From Bacillus luti (GTDB lineage: Bacteria; Bacillota; Bacilli; Bacillales; Bacillaceae_G), in the NCBI RefSeq assembly GCF_001884105.1, contig NZ_MACI01000099.1, forward strand, positions 30,836-94,835: 64,000 nucleotides of DNA, written 5' to 3'. The translations under genes and the position numbers were made by a program. Under the pieces are notes generated by a model. It was not told the origin of the DNA, searched no databases, and was given only the letters and a program-made list of their open reading frames with translations. The first letter of the stretch is position 1. Each line of letters begins with the position of its first letter. Of the stretch, positions 48,369 through 58,091 are shown piece after piece.

Positions 48369-48397
48369 AGAGGATGGCATTCGCCATCCTCTTTATT
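48363..48397. terminator. Bidirectional terminator between the phosphatase gene and motB
   Basis: AAATAAAGAGGATGGC / GCCATCCTCTTTATT arms around ATTC; serves both converging genes. Confidence 0.9.
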
Positions 48398-49178
48398 CCA
48401 TATTTCTCGTTAAAGGTAAAATAAACACTTCTACGCGTCTATTTTTCGCCTTTCCTTCTTGTGTATCATTTGGAGCAATAGAACGATATTCTCCGTAACC
48501 AACAGCACTGAATTTTTCCGGTTGTAATTCTTTATTTTGCAGTAATACTTGCATGAAATTAACTGCCCGCTGTGTGCTCAATTCCCAATTCGATGCAAAT
48601 TGCGCATTTGCAATAGGGACATTGTCTGTATGGCCAGATACTGTAATTTCACGAGGCGATGTAGAAACTAGTAGGTTAGACATTTCTTTTGCAATATTTA
48701 ACGATTCCAATTTCACATCTGCTTTCCCTGAATCAAACAGTACATTTTCTAATATTGTTACCTTTAATCCTTTTTCTGTTAAATCAGTTTTAAAAGAAGA
48801 AGATAATTTGTTTTCCTCAATATACTTATCGATTCCTTTTTGTACCGCTTTTAATTCGTTCATTTCTTGCTGCTTTACTTCAGCCTCAGCATTCTTCTTC
48901 ATCTTCTCAGACTCTAAACTATTTGCCGACAACTCTTTTTCTTCATTCGGTTTTTGATCACTTAAAAATTCTTTATTTCCTGTTCCACCTGCTAGTTCAC
49001 TTCGAAAAGCTACTGCCATCTGTTTAAACTTCGCTGCATCTATACTACTCATTGCAAATAAAACAATGAACAATGCAAATAACAACGTTAACATATCAGA
49101 ATATGGAATTAACCAAGTTTCATCAATATGCTCATCATGCTTTTTCTTTTTGTTTCTTCTATTTTTTTTACTCCGCAT
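48393..49178 (-). CDS. motB: Flagellar stator protein MotB
   Basis: 261 residues from the ATG at 49178 (site AAGGAG); longer reading to 49229 lies within motA. Very basic N-terminus, single transmembrane helix with proton-channel Asp in PYSDML (D28), plug, then OmpA-like peptidoglycan-binding domain (about 125-255) with TVSGHTDNVP and NRRVEVFI. Overlaps motA by 11 bp. Confidence 0.93.
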   Translation of the reverse strand: MRSKKNRRNKKKKHDEHIDETWLIPYSDMLTLLFALFIVLFAMSSIDAAKFKQMAVAFRSELAGGTGNKEFLSDQKPNEEKELSANSLESEKMKKNAEAEVKQQEMNELKAVQKGIDKYIEENKLSSSFKTDLTEKGLKVTILENVLFDSGKADVKLESLNIAKEMSNLLVSTSPREITVSGHTDNVPIANAQFASNWELSTQRAVNFMQVLLQNKELQPEKFSAVGYGEYRSIAPNDTQEGKAKNRRVEVFILPLTRNME

Positions 49179-49962
49179 TTTTTTCTGCTCCTTTTTCGAG
49201 CTTTTTACGCTCTGTTGCAGAAAGTGCACCTAAAATGCGGTTCTTCATTATAAATGGATATGTACCTTCTTGTAACATTAATAAGCAATCAATAATTAAA
49301 CGTTTTTTCTCTATTTCAGCTGCAGATTTTTGCTTTAACTTATTTGCAAATGGATGCCATAGTATATAACCTGAAAAAATACCAAAAATCGTTGCAATAA
49401 ATGCACCTGAAATAGCATGTCCTAACTTTTCTATATCCGTTAAATTACCTAGCGCAGCTACTAAACCAATAACAGCACCTAAAACCCCTAGTGTAGGCGC
49501 ATACGTACCCGCTTGTGAAAAGATAGCAGCCCCTTTTGCATGTCTCTCTTCAATTGCTTCCAATTCAGCTTCTAAAATCTGCTCTAAATCTTCTGCGGAT
49601 ACACCATCAATCACAAATTTCATACCACGCAAAAGAAATTCATCTTGGATTTTATCTAATTGTTGCTCTAAAGACAAAATACCGTATTTTCTACTTTCAG
49701 ATGTCCAATGAACAAACAATTCTAGCAACTGCTCATAACTTAAATCTTTTTTATTTGAACCAAAAAGAACTTTAAATAATTTTGGAATCCTTTTTAGTTG
49801 ATTCATCGGAAATGCTATGCATACTGCAGCAAATGTACCAACAAAAATAATTAATGCTGCGGCAGGATTAACTAAGGCCATTACGTCAGCGCCCTTGACA
49901 ACCATCCCTACTACTACCGCCGCTACTCCTAAAATTATTCCAATAATTGTTGCAAAATCCAT
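49168..49962 (-). CDS. motA: Flagellar stator protein MotA
   Basis: 264 residues with four transmembrane helices and the cytoplasmic loop that contacts FliG. MotA-type N-terminus (GIILGVAAVVVGMVVKGAD, NPAAALIIFVGTFAAV) and AGTYAPTLGVLGAVIGLVAAL in the TM3 region. Forms the proton-driven stator with MotB, so this strain has at least one motility stator set. Confidence 0.93.
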   Translation of the reverse strand: MDFATIIGIILGVAAVVVGMVVKGADVMALVNPAAALIIFVGTFAAVCIAFPMNQLKRIPKLFKVLFGSNKKDLSYEQLLELFVHWTSESRKYGILSLEQQLDKIQDEFLLRGMKFVIDGVSAEDLEQILEAELEAIEERHAKGAAIFSQAGTYAPTLGVLGAVIGLVAALGNLTDIEKLGHAISGAFIATIFGIFSGYILWHPFANKLKQKSAAEIEKKRLIIDCLLMLQEGTYPFIMKNRILGALSATERKKLEKGAEKNAE

Positions 49963-50227
49963 TCCCTTTCACTCCTAGTCTATACAGGAAGTTCTTTATT
50001 CTCGATAATCGTTACATCTTCTTATGTATATATATTACATAAAAAATGAATTTCATGAAAGGTAAGAAATGAATTATATAAAAAAATACTACAATTTCAC
50101 ACATTTTCTGACATTTTCTTTGCATTTCTATTACGTTACGACTCTTATATTTCCTTTTCAGTCAACTAGACTTATAATAAAAAATGATACATATTTTATT
50201 AAGAAAGGACTGAGATTACAAGGCATC

Positions 50228-51007
50228 ATGAAAAAGATAATTATTATTTCTGCCGCTACTATTGTAATCGGTATCACATCTTTCGCTTACTTCGGTTCTC
50301 AATCACCATTACAAAATGGGGCGAAAGCTGTCGAAAGTCAAAAGCATAATAACCATCAAAAAGAAGAGATTCCTGCTTTTCCAAAAGCTGATCATAATGC
50401 AAAGAAACTAGACAATGATTTTTCAGTTGTAACAAATCCGGAATCTAATCTTGTCTTAGTTAATAAACATCGAAAACTACCAGATGGATACATACCTGAA
50501 GACTTAACGAGGCCAAACGTACCATTTACTAGTCCAAAAGACAAAGAAAAAACGTTGCTACGCAAAGATGCTGCAGACGCGCTTGAGAATATGTTCGAAT
50601 CGGCAAAAAAAGAAGGCCTTGAACTTACAGCTGTATCTGGTTATCGTTCATACAAACGCCAAAAATCATTGCATGATACGTACGTTAGACGTCAAGGAAA
50701 AGCTGAAGCTGATTCTGTAAGTGCAATTCCTGGCACAAGTGAACATCAAACTGGTTTAGCAATGGATATTAGTTCAAAATCTGCTAAATTCCAATTAGAG
50801 CCTATCTTCGGAGAAACAGCAGAAGGCAAATGGGTTGCAGAACACGCCCATGAATTCGGTTTTGTCGTCCGTTATTTAGAAGATAAAACAGGAACAACAG
50901 AATATGCATATGAACCGTGGCATTTACGTTACGTTGGTAATCCATACGCTACATACATATATAAACATCATTTAACATTAGAGGAAGCGATGGAAGACAA
51001 AAAATAA
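50228..51007 (+). CDS. VanY-family D-alanyl-D-alanine carboxypeptidase (YodJ-like)
   Basis: 259 residues from the ATG at 50228 (MKKIIIISAATIV), which starts a signal anchor; upstream in-frame sequence is non-coding in character. Peptidase M15B: SGYRSYKRQKSLH, SEHQTGLAMDIS (zinc His and Asp) and EPWHLRYVG (catalytic Glu and zinc His). Trims stem peptides in the cell wall outside the membrane. A terminator follows directly. Confidence 0.9.
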   Translation: MKKIIIISAATIVIGITSFAYFGSQSPLQNGAKAVESQKHNNHQKEEIPAFPKADHNAKKLDNDFSVVTNPESNLVLVNKHRKLPDGYIPEDLTRPNVPFTSPKDKEKTLLRKDAADALENMFESAKKEGLELTAVSGYRSYKRQKSLHDTYVRRQGKAEADSVSAIPGTSEHQTGLAMDISSKSAKFQLEPIFGETAEGKWVAEHAHEFGFVVRYLEDKTGTTEYAYEPWHLRYVGNPYATYIYKHHLTLEEAMEDKK

Positions 51008-51032
51008 GAGAGCGATTTTGCTCTCTTATTTT
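51001..51032 (+). terminator. Terminator after the VanY gene
   Basis: AAAATAAGAGAGC / GCTCTCTTATTTT perfect arms around a 6-base loop at the stop codon. Confidence 0.9.
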
Positions 51033-51043
51033 CTTTCACTCTA

Positions 51044-51490
51044 TCATTGTAGTAATTGTCTCTTCCACTCTTCAGGCCATGGTTCGCCTCTTCCGGTTTT
51101 TTTCGATGCTTGAACCATCATACCGCGTCCAACTAAACAAACTTCTCCTGCTGCATTTTTGACCATATAGTGTAAATCTAAAGAAGAATTCCCAACTGAG
51201 CCTGCCTTTACATATACCTTCAACTGTTCATCAAAATATATTTGCTTAATAAAATTACATTGTAAATCTGCAACAACGATCATCGTTTCTGATGATTCAT
51301 GCGTCCATTCTTGCATAAATCCAAGTTCTTTAAACAATGCAATACGTGCCTCTTCAAAATAAGTAAAAGCTACTACATTATTTACATGCCCAAACATATC
51401 TACTTCACCAAAACGAACTTTGACAGGATTGTAAAATGAAAAACCACTTTCCCATTTCTCAAAGTCTTCAATGTAAGAAATTCTCTTCAC
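51044..51490 (-). CDS. Acyl-CoA thioesterase, 4HBT hotdog family
   Basis: 148 residues from the GTG at 51490 (site GGGGAG); the longer reading adds an unlikely hydrophobic leader. 4-hydroxybenzoyl-CoA thioesterase-like motif VRFGEVDMFGHVNNVVAFTYFEEARIALF with the catalytic Asp region. Hydrolyses an acyl-CoA or acyl-carrier thioester of unknown chain. It is the last gene before the sdh operon. Confidence 0.87.
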   Translation of the reverse strand: MKRISYIEDFEKWESGFSFYNPVKVRFGEVDMFGHVNNVVAFTYFEEARIALFKELGFMQEWTHESSETMIVVADLQCNFIKQIYFDEQLKVYVKAGSVGNSSLDLHYMVKNAAGEVCLVGRGMMVQASKKTGRGEPWPEEWKRQLLQ

Positions 51491-51544
51491 TAGTCTCTCC
51501 CCTTTTCTTCCCAATAAACAGAATAAACTGAAAAATAAAGTTAT

Positions 51545-51579
51545 AAATATTGCCTCTTCAAGATGAAGAGGCAATATTT
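51545..51579 (-). terminator. Terminator of the sdhCAB operon
   Basis: AAATATTGCCTCTTC / GAAGAGGCAATATTT perfect 15-bp arms, directly after the sdhB stop. Confidence 0.9.
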
Positions 51580-51580
51580 A

Positions 51581-52342
51581 TTAATAGTTATTATCGCTAC
51601 CAAAGAAATCTTTGAACGATTGAATTGTTGTATCACGGTTTAATGCCGCAATTGAAGTTGTTAATGGAATACCCTTCGGACATGATTGCACACAGTTTTG
51701 AGAGTTACCACAGTTTGCTAGTCCACCATCTCCCATAATTGCACGTAAGCGATCTGCTTTATGCATTTCACCCGTTGGATGTGAGTTGAATAAACGAGCT
51801 TGTGATAACGGTGCTGGTCCAATAAAATCAGATTTACTGTTCACGTTTGGACATGATTCTAAGCAAACGCCACATGTCATACATTTTGAAAGCTCATAAG
51901 CCCATTGACGCTTTTTCTCTGGCATTCTTGGACCTGGTCCTAAGTCATACGTACCATCGATTGGAATCCAAGCCTTAACACGTTTTAACGCGTTAAACAT
52001 ACGGCTACGATCCACTTGCAAGTCACGTACAACTGGGAATGTCTTCATCGGCTTTAAGCGGATTGGTTGTTCTAACTGGTCGATAAGAGCTGTACATGAT
52101 TGACGTGGTTTTCCGTTAATCACCATCGAACATGCTCCGCATACTTCCTCTAAGCAGTTCATATCCCATGCAATCGGAGTTGTTGCGTTTCCTTTTGAAT
52201 CAACAGGATTACGTCGAATTTCCATAAGCGCCGAAATAATATTCATATTCGGACGATACGGAATTTCAAACTCTTGATCAAATTCTTGTGCATCTGGTCC
52301 ATCTTGTCTCGTAATGATGAGGCGGATTGTTTTCTCAGACAT
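51581..52342 (-). CDS. sdhB: Succinate dehydrogenase iron-sulfur subunit
   Basis: 253 residues from the ATG at 52342 (site GGGGG); overlaps the sdhA end by 8 bp. 2Fe-2S ligands in CLEEVCGACSMVINGK and a later Cys; 4Fe-4S and 3Fe-4S ligands in CMTCGVCLESCP and CVQSCPKG. Passes electrons from SdhA to the menaquinone-reducing SdhC. Confidence 0.97.
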   Translation of the reverse strand: MSEKTIRLIITRQDGPDAQEFDQEFEIPYRPNMNIISALMEIRRNPVDSKGNATTPIAWDMNCLEEVCGACSMVINGKPRQSCTALIDQLEQPIRLKPMKTFPVVRDLQVDRSRMFNALKRVKAWIPIDGTYDLGPGPRMPEKKRQWAYELSKCMTCGVCLESCPNVNSKSDFIGPAPLSQARLFNSHPTGEMHKADRLRAIMGDGGLANCGNSQNCVQSCPKGIPLTTSIAALNRDTTIQSFKDFFGSDNNY

Positions 52343-54128
52343 GTTGTTTATCCCCCTTCTCTTCACCCTTAGCAGCTACATCATGTTTTGAAGAATAGTC
52401 ACGTTTACGTGGTTTAATTAATGAAACATCCACGTCTTCGTAATGGAATGCTGGTGCATTTCCTTCTCCCTCAAATTTCGCCATCGTAGTTTTTAAGAAG
52501 TTTGCATCATCACGATTTGGGAATTCAGGTTTGTAATGTGCCCCGCGGCTCTCATTACGGTTATATGCGCCAATTGTAATAACACGCGCTAACTCAAACA
52601 TATTTGCAAGTTGGCGTGTAAATGAAGCACCTTGGTTACTCCATCTTGCTGTATCGTTAATGTTAATACGCTTGTAACGAGCCATTAACTCTTCAATTTT
52701 CGCATCTGTTTCTAATAACTTTTTATTTTCACGAACTACTGTAACGTTATCTGTCATCCATTCTCCAAGCTCTTTATGAAGAACATATGCATTTTCGTTA
52801 CCATCGAGCGTTAAAATATTGTTAAATTTCTCTGTTTCGATTAATTCATTTTGCTCATATACAGTAGATGAAACAGCATCCGATGATTTAGAAAGACCTT
52901 TCATGTATTCAATTGCATTCGGTCCTGCTACCATACCACCGTAAATTGCTGATAATAGTGAGTTCGCACCAAGGCGGTTACCACCGTGCATAGAATAATC
53001 ACACTCACCTGCTGCAAATAAACCTGGAATACTTGTCATCTGCTTATAGTCAACCCATAATCCGCCCATTGAATAGTGAACAGCTGGGAAGATCTTCATT
53101 GGTAGTTTACGAGGATCATCACCTGTAAATTTCTCATAGATTTCAATGATTCCACCAAGTTTAATATCTAGTTCTTTCGGATCTTTATGAGAAAGATCTA
53201 AGTACACCATGTTTTCACCGTTAATACCTAGTTTTTGCTCTACGCAAACATCAAAGATTTCACGCGTTGCAATATCACGAGGTACAAGGTTTCCGTAAGC
53301 AGGATACTTTTCTTCTAAGAAGTACCATGGCTTACCATCTTTATACGTCCAAACACGTCCACCTTCACCACGTGCAGATTCACTCATAAGACGTAATTTA
53401 TCGTCTCCAGGAATTGCCGTTGGATGGATTTGAATGAACTCACCGTTCGCATAATATGCACCTTGTTGATATACAGCAGAAGCTGCTGTACCTGTATTAA
53501 TAATAGAGTTAGTTGATTTTCCAAAGATGATACCAGGGCCCCCTGTTGCCATAATCACGGCATCCGCTCCGAAACTTTTAATCTCCATAGTTTGTAAGTC
53601 TTGTGCTACGATTCCTCGGCACACACCTTCATCATCAACAACAGCTCGTAAGAAATCCCAACCTTCATATTTCGTTACAAGTCCTGCTACTTCATGACGA
53701 CGTACTTGCTCATCTAATGCGTATAGTAATTGTTGGCCAGTTGTTGCACCAGCAAATGCTGTACGGTGATGTTGCGTTCCACCAAAGCGACGGAAATCAA
53801 GAAGTCCTTCTTCCGTACGGTTGAACATAACACCCATGCGGTCCATTAAATGAATGATACCAGGTGCTGCTTCACACATCGCTTTAACTGGTGGTTGGTT
53901 CGCTAAGAAGTCCCCACCATAAATTGTATCGTCAAAGTGGATCCATGGAGAATCCCCTTCACCTTTCGTATTTACGGCACCGTTAATTCCACCTTGGGCA
54001 CAAACAGAATGTGAACGTTTTACTGGTACTAATGAAAACAGTTCAACATTTACTCCTGCCTCTGCCGCTTTAATCGTTGCCATTAAGCCGGCCAAGCCAC
54101 CGCCGACTACTATAAGTTTCCCTTTCAT
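52335..54128 (-). CDS. sdhA: Succinate dehydrogenase flavoprotein subunit
   Basis: 597 residues. FAD-binding Rossmann GGGLAGLMATIKAAE at the N-terminus, covalent FAD histidine in RSHSVCAQGGING, active-site region HPTAIPGDDKLRLMSESARGEGG and HYSMGGLWVDY. Oxidises succinate to fumarate in the TCA cycle. 13 bp downstream of sdhC. Confidence 0.97.
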   Translation of the reverse strand: MKGKLIVVGGGLAGLMATIKAAEAGVNVELFSLVPVKRSHSVCAQGGINGAVNTKGEGDSPWIHFDDTIYGGDFLANQPPVKAMCEAAPGIIHLMDRMGVMFNRTEEGLLDFRRFGGTQHHRTAFAGATTGQQLLYALDEQVRRHEVAGLVTKYEGWDFLRAVVDDEGVCRGIVAQDLQTMEIKSFGADAVIMATGGPGIIFGKSTNSIINTGTAASAVYQQGAYYANGEFIQIHPTAIPGDDKLRLMSESARGEGGRVWTYKDGKPWYFLEEKYPAYGNLVPRDIATREIFDVCVEQKLGINGENMVYLDLSHKDPKELDIKLGGIIEIYEKFTGDDPRKLPMKIFPAVHYSMGGLWVDYKQMTSIPGLFAAGECDYSMHGGNRLGANSLLSAIYGGMVAGPNAIEYMKGLSKSSDAVSSTVYEQNELIETEKFNNILTLDGNENAYVLHKELGEWMTDNVTVVRENKKLLETDAKIEELMARYKRININDTARWSNQGASFTRQLANMFELARVITIGAYNRNESRGAHYKPEFPNRDDANFLKTTMAKFEGEGNAPAFHYEDVDVSLIKPRKRDYSSKHDVAAKGEEKGDKQHV

Positions 54129-54141
54129 GCTCTCCCACTCC

Positions 54142-54768
54142 TTACTGGTTTGCTAGCTGTGGATCGATGAACGCTAATAATGCACTCACACCTACATAAG
54201 ATAGACCTAAGAAAATAGCTAATGTTACATAAGTAGAGATTCTTTGTGAACGTGGAGATACTGTAATTCCCCAGCTGATGCAGAATGTCCATAGTCCATT
54301 TGCAAAGTGGAAAATTGTTGAAACAACACCAACTAAATAGAATGCAAACATAGCTGGATTGCTTAAAATATCTGCCATCATATCATAGTTTACCTCTTTA
54401 CCTAACATTGCTTGAATACGAGTTTCCCAGACGTGCCAAGAAATGAAGATCAGCGTAACGATACCTGAAATTCGTTGGAAGACGAACATCCAGTTACGGA
54501 AATAACCGTAAGATACCGCATTGTTCTTAGCTGTAAATGCAATATATAAGCCATATATAGCATGGTACAGTATAGGTAAAAAGATGATGAAAATTTCTAG
54601 CGCATACCGGAATGGAAGGAGCTCCATAAAGCCTGCAGCTTTGTTAAAAGCCTCTGCTCCTCTTGTTGCAAAGTTGTTTACTACTAAATGTTGCGTCAAA
54701 AAGACACCAACCGGGATGACCCCCATTAATGAGTGCCACTTACGAAACGTATACTCGCGGCCTTTCAT
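54142..54768 (-). CDS. sdhC: Succinate dehydrogenase cytochrome b558 subunit
   Basis: 208 residues, five transmembrane helices and several histidines for two haem b groups (WHSLMGVIPVG, LTQHLVVN, LYHAIYG, SWHVWE). This is the single-subunit B. subtilis-type anchor that reduces menaquinone. First gene of sdhCAB; ATG at 54768. Confidence 0.95.
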   Translation of the reverse strand: MKGREYTFRKWHSLMGVIPVGVFLTQHLVVNNFATRGAEAFNKAAGFMELLPFRYALEIFIIFLPILYHAIYGLYIAFTAKNNAVSYGYFRNWMFVFQRISGIVTLIFISWHVWETRIQAMLGKEVNYDMMADILSNPAMFAFYLVGVVSTIFHFANGLWTFCISWGITVSPRSQRISTYVTLAIFLGLSYVGVSALLAFIDPQLANQ

Positions 54769-55068
54769 GTCCCCATTACCCCCCTCGAATGTTTGACTGC
54801 TGTTTTCAGATTAGTTTACAACAATAATGTTTTTTCACTATTGGCATAAGAAAAACTGAAAAAATTATTCGAAATATTTCAGCATAATTTGATACCAAGT
54901 TCATTTTACTCCTATTTTTGTCGAAGCGTCAAGAAAACGTATACATAATTTGCATATAATTTGCCAATTCTTTTTTTCTTCTTATATATTCAGATTTTCC
55001 TAAAGAAAAATCTGTTTTTATAAATGTGAAATGTTATATAATAATCCCTATAGAAAGAGGGGATTATT
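54769..55068. other. 300-bp divergent region between sdhC and yslB
   Basis: Holds promoters of both genes. A TATAAT box at 55037-55042 lies 27 bp before yslB. A CAGATTTT / AAAAATCTG inverted repeat at 54991-55014 is followed by TTTTTA on the plus strand and could be a leader hairpin or a stop for readthrough. No riboswitch recognised. Confidence 0.4.
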
Positions 55069-55518
55069 GTGAGTAAAAATACAATCGATATAACATCTTT
55101 AGAAGATGTTTCATTGAATGCCTTCGCTTATGAATTGCTACGTGAAGAATTACTACCTGACTTAATTGGTAACGATTTAGATGGTATTTTATACTGGTCT
55201 GGTAGAAACCTTGCAAGAAAATATCCACTAGAAACAATTGAAGAAGTTATTCAGTTCTTTGAAAAAGCTGGTTGGGGCACTTTAAGTATTATTGAGCATA
55301 AACGTCGTGAAATGCAGTTCCAACTTAAAGGCACACTCATTGCTGAACGTCAAAAACACAATAGACATTCTTCTTATCAATTAGAGGCTGGATTCATTGC
55401 TGAGCAAATTCAGAAGCAACGAAATGTCGTTGCAGAGTCATACGAAGAAAAGAAAAAACGTTCAGACTCTATTACATTTCTTGTGAAATGGGATATAAAA
55501 GATCTCATTGAAGTGTAG
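55069..55518 (+). CDS. yslB: YslB family protein (DUF2507)
   Basis: 149 residues, GTG start after GAGGGGAT. Matches the YslB/DUF2507 family in size and position beside sdhC: FAYELLREELLPDLIGNDLDGILYWSGRNLARKYP. The fold resembles V4R/Bet v1-like ligand-binding domains. Function unknown. Confidence 0.85.
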   Translation: MSKNTIDITSLEDVSLNAFAYELLREELLPDLIGNDLDGILYWSGRNLARKYPLETIEEVIQFFEKAGWGTLSIIEHKRREMQFQLKGTLIAERQKHNRHSSYQLEAGFIAEQIQKQRNVVAESYEEKKKRSDSITFLVKWDIKDLIEV

Positions 55519-55528
55519 CATTACCTAC

Positions 55529-55563
55529 AGTCAACTAGACATATAAGTTTAGTTGACTTTTTT
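55529..55563 (+). terminator. Terminator after yslB
   Basis: AGTCAACTA / TAGTTGACT hairpin followed by TTTTTTG. Confidence 0.85.
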
Positions 55564-55617
55564 GTATTTTCAATCAGGTCTAGTTATTTTAAATCTTCAG
55601 AAATTATAACAAAAAAT

Positions 55618-55647
55618 AGAAGACATTGTAAACTACAACGTCTTCTT
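55618..55647 (-). terminator. Terminator overlapping the uvrC 3' end
   Basis: AGAAGACGTTGT / ACAATGTCTTCT hairpin then ATTTTTT on the minus strand; the uvrC stop codon (from 55633) lies in the stem. Confidence 0.75.
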
Positions 55648-57417
55648 ATCTGCTAAATAAGTATAGATCGTCTCCGCGACATTTTTCGGCATACCCGCTT
55701 CGACAAATTCCGTCACAGAAGCTTCTTTCATCTTTTTTAACGATCCAAAATGTTTCAGCAATATCTTTTTTCGTTTATCACCAATTCCAGGAATATCATC
55801 CAGTGCTGATTGAATGACAGATTTCCCATGTAATTGTCGATGGAATGTAATTGCAAATCGATGCACCTCATCTTGAATGCGCTGCAATAAATAAAATTCT
55901 TGGCTATTCCTCTCAAGCAAGACAGGTTCAGGTGGATCTCCAATAATTAAATGTGATGTTTTATGTTTGTCATCTTTCACAAGCCCTGCCATTGGAATAT
56001 ATAATCCGAGCTCATTCTCTAGAATATCACTCGCAGCCGCTAAGTGGCCTTTTCCGCCATCAATAACGATTAAATCAGGTAAAGGTGAATTTTCTTTTAG
56101 TGCTCTTGTATAACGGCGCCTCACAACTTCTCTCATAGACTCGTAATCGTCTGGCCCTTGAACCGTTTTAATTTTATATTTTCTATATTCTTTCTTCGCC
56201 GGTTTCCCATCGATAAAAGCAATCATTGCTGAAACAGGATTCGTTCCTTGGATATTTGAGTTATCAAATGCTTCAATACGATAAGGTGTTTCAATTCCAA
56301 GCTGCTTCCCTAAATTTTCTACAGCTTTAATCGTCCGTTCTTCATCACGTTCAATTAAGTAAAACTTCTCTTCAAGAGCAATCTTTGCATTTTTATTTGC
56401 TAATTCTACAAGATCTTTTTTCTTACCACGTTTTGGCTGTGTCGCTTCCACTTCTAAAAAGCGCTCTACTAATTCTGAGTCTATACTTCCTGGAACGACA
56501 ATTTCCTTCGGCTTAAAATGACTACTGTTTTCATAAAATTGACCGATAAATGTTAAAAATCCCTCTTCTGGTTCATCGTAGATTGGAAACATTGAAACAT
56601 CACGTTCAATTAACTTTCCTTTTCGAACAAAGAAAACTTGAACGCACATCCATCCTTTATCAACTGCATATCCAAATACATCACGATCCACTAAGTCACT
56701 CATAATCATCTTTTGTTTTTCCATAATTGCATCCATATGGGCAATTTGATCTCGTAATTCTTTCGCACGTTCAAATTCTAGTTTCTCTGAAGCATCATAC
56801 ATCTTTGTTTCTAATTCTGAACGAATTTCTTTATGCCCACCATTTAAAAACTTAATAATTTCATCCACAATTTCTTTATTTTGTTCTTCTGTCACTTCTT
56901 TCACACAAGGTGCTAAACATTGACCCATATGATAATACAGACAAACTTTATCTGGCATATTCGTGCATTTACGAAGTGGATACATACGGTCTAATAGTTT
57001 TTTCGTTTCATGAGCTGATTGTGCATTCGGATAAGGTCCAAAATATTTTCCTTTATCCTTTTTTACATTGCGCGTAATAAGCAAGCGCGGCTGTTTTTCA
57101 GCTGTAATTTTAATAAAAGGATATGTTTTATCATCTTTTAATTGAATATTATATTTTGGATCGTGTTTTTTTATTAAATTCAGCTCTAAAATAAGAGCTT
57201 CCAAATTTGAGGAGGTTACAATATATTCGAAATCTACAATTTCTCCTACAAGCCGCAGTGTTTTCCCATCATGCGAACCAGTAAAGTACGAGCGCACACG
57301 ATTTTTAAGCACTTTTGCCTTTCCGACATATATAATCGTTCCTTGCTTATCTTTCATTAAATAGCAACCAGGTTGATCTGGTAAAATGGCTAACTTCTCT
57401 TTCAAATGTTCGTGCAC
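55633..57417 (-). CDS. uvrC: Excinuclease ABC subunit C
   Basis: 594 residues, GTG start at 57417 after GGAGGGTGA. Makes both incisions in nucleotide excision repair. N-terminal GIY-YIG nuclease ([20 protein letters not shown]), UVR domain for UvrB contact (about 196-231), RNase H-like C-terminal nuclease ([17 protein letters not shown]), and helix-hairpin-helix end ([18 protein letters not shown]). Confidence 0.97.
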   Translation of the reverse strand: MHEHLKEKLAILPDQPGCYLMKDKQGTIIYVGKAKVLKNRVRSYFTGSHDGKTLRLVGEIVDFEYIVTSSNLEALILELNLIKKHDPKYNIQLKDDKTYPFIKITAEKQPRLLITRNVKKDKGKYFGPYPNAQSAHETKKLLDRMYPLRKCTNMPDKVCLYYHMGQCLAPCVKEVTEEQNKEIVDEIIKFLNGGHKEIRSELETKMYDASEKLEFERAKELRDQIAHMDAIMEKQKMIMSDLVDRDVFGYAVDKGWMCVQVFFVRKGKLIERDVSMFPIYDEPEEGFLTFIGQFYENSSHFKPKEIVVPGSIDSELVERFLEVEATQPKRGKKKDLVELANKNAKIALEEKFYLIERDEERTIKAVENLGKQLGIETPYRIEAFDNSNIQGTNPVSAMIAFIDGKPAKKEYRKYKIKTVQGPDDYESMREVVRRRYTRALKENSPLPDLIVIDGGKGHLAAASDILENELGLYIPMAGLVKDDKHKTSHLIIGDPPEPVLLERNSQEFYLLQRIQDEVHRFAITFHRQLHGKSVIQSALDDIPGIGDKRKKILLKHFGSLKKMKEASVTEFVEAGMPKNVAETIYTYLADKKTL

Positions 57418-57536
57418 TCGTCACCCTCCATTTCTACATGCTTAGCATTTTTATTTTCACATGAAAACATACTATGCCAAAACACCCAACATACGTTCTT
57501 TCATTGTAACGGAAAGGCTATAAAAAAGAAAATAAA

Positions 57537-57560
57537 AAAAGCTACCAAATGGTAGCTTCT
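57537..57560 (-). terminator. Terminator after trxA
   Basis: AAGCTACCA / TGGTAGCTT hairpin followed by TTTTTTTATT on the minus strand, just past the trxA stop. Confidence 0.88.
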
Positions 57561-57565
57561 TTATT

Positions 57566-57880
57566 TTAGAAGTGTTTAGAAACTAATTCTACTAACGCTT
57601 CTTTCGGTTTGTAACCTAACGCTTGATCAACTACTTTACCGTCTTTTAATACGAAAAGAGCTGGAATGCTCATTACTTCGAATTGACGAGCAGTTTCTTG
57701 ATTTTCATCAACGTCTACTTTTACTACTTTTACTTTCTCGCCTAACTCTGCATCGATTTCTTCTAATACAGGAGCGATCATTTTACAAGGTCCACACCAA
57801 GGTGCCCAGAAATCTAATAATACAACACCTTCGCTAGTTTCAGCTGCGAAGCTTTGGTCATTTGCATTTACAATTGCCAT
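57566..57880 (-). CDS. trxA: Thioredoxin
   Basis: 104 residues with the redox motif WCGPCK (about 28-33), cis-proline segment MSIPALFVLKDG, and standard fold. Cytoplasmic disulfide reductant for ribonucleotide reductase and others. ATG at 57880 after GAAGGAGG. Single-gene unit between uvrC and etfA. Confidence 0.97.
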   Translation of the reverse strand: MAIVNANDQSFAAETSEGVVLLDFWAPWCGPCKMIAPVLEEIDAELGEKVKVVKVDVDENQETARQFEVMSIPALFVLKDGKVVDQALGYKPKEALVELVSKHF

Positions 57881-58013
57881 TTTATTTCCTCCTTCAAGTA
57901 TATTCTACCAAGAGTATATCATTAACTTATATACGTGGCGAATATTATGTATCGTTATGTATTGTAACAAAAAAATGTTCCTTTATACTATATAAAAATA
58001 CGGATGAAATACT

Positions 58014-58048
58014 AAAAAGATGAGAGACAGGGGATCTCTCACCTTTTT
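58014..58048 (-). terminator. Terminator of the fadR-fadB-etfBA unit
   Basis: GGTGAGAGA / TCTCTCATC hairpin followed by TTTTTAG on the minus strand, 44 bp past the etfA stop. Confidence 0.85.
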
Positions 58049-58091
58049 CTATATATAGGGGTACTTCACTTGGAACTCAAGGGTACTCAAA

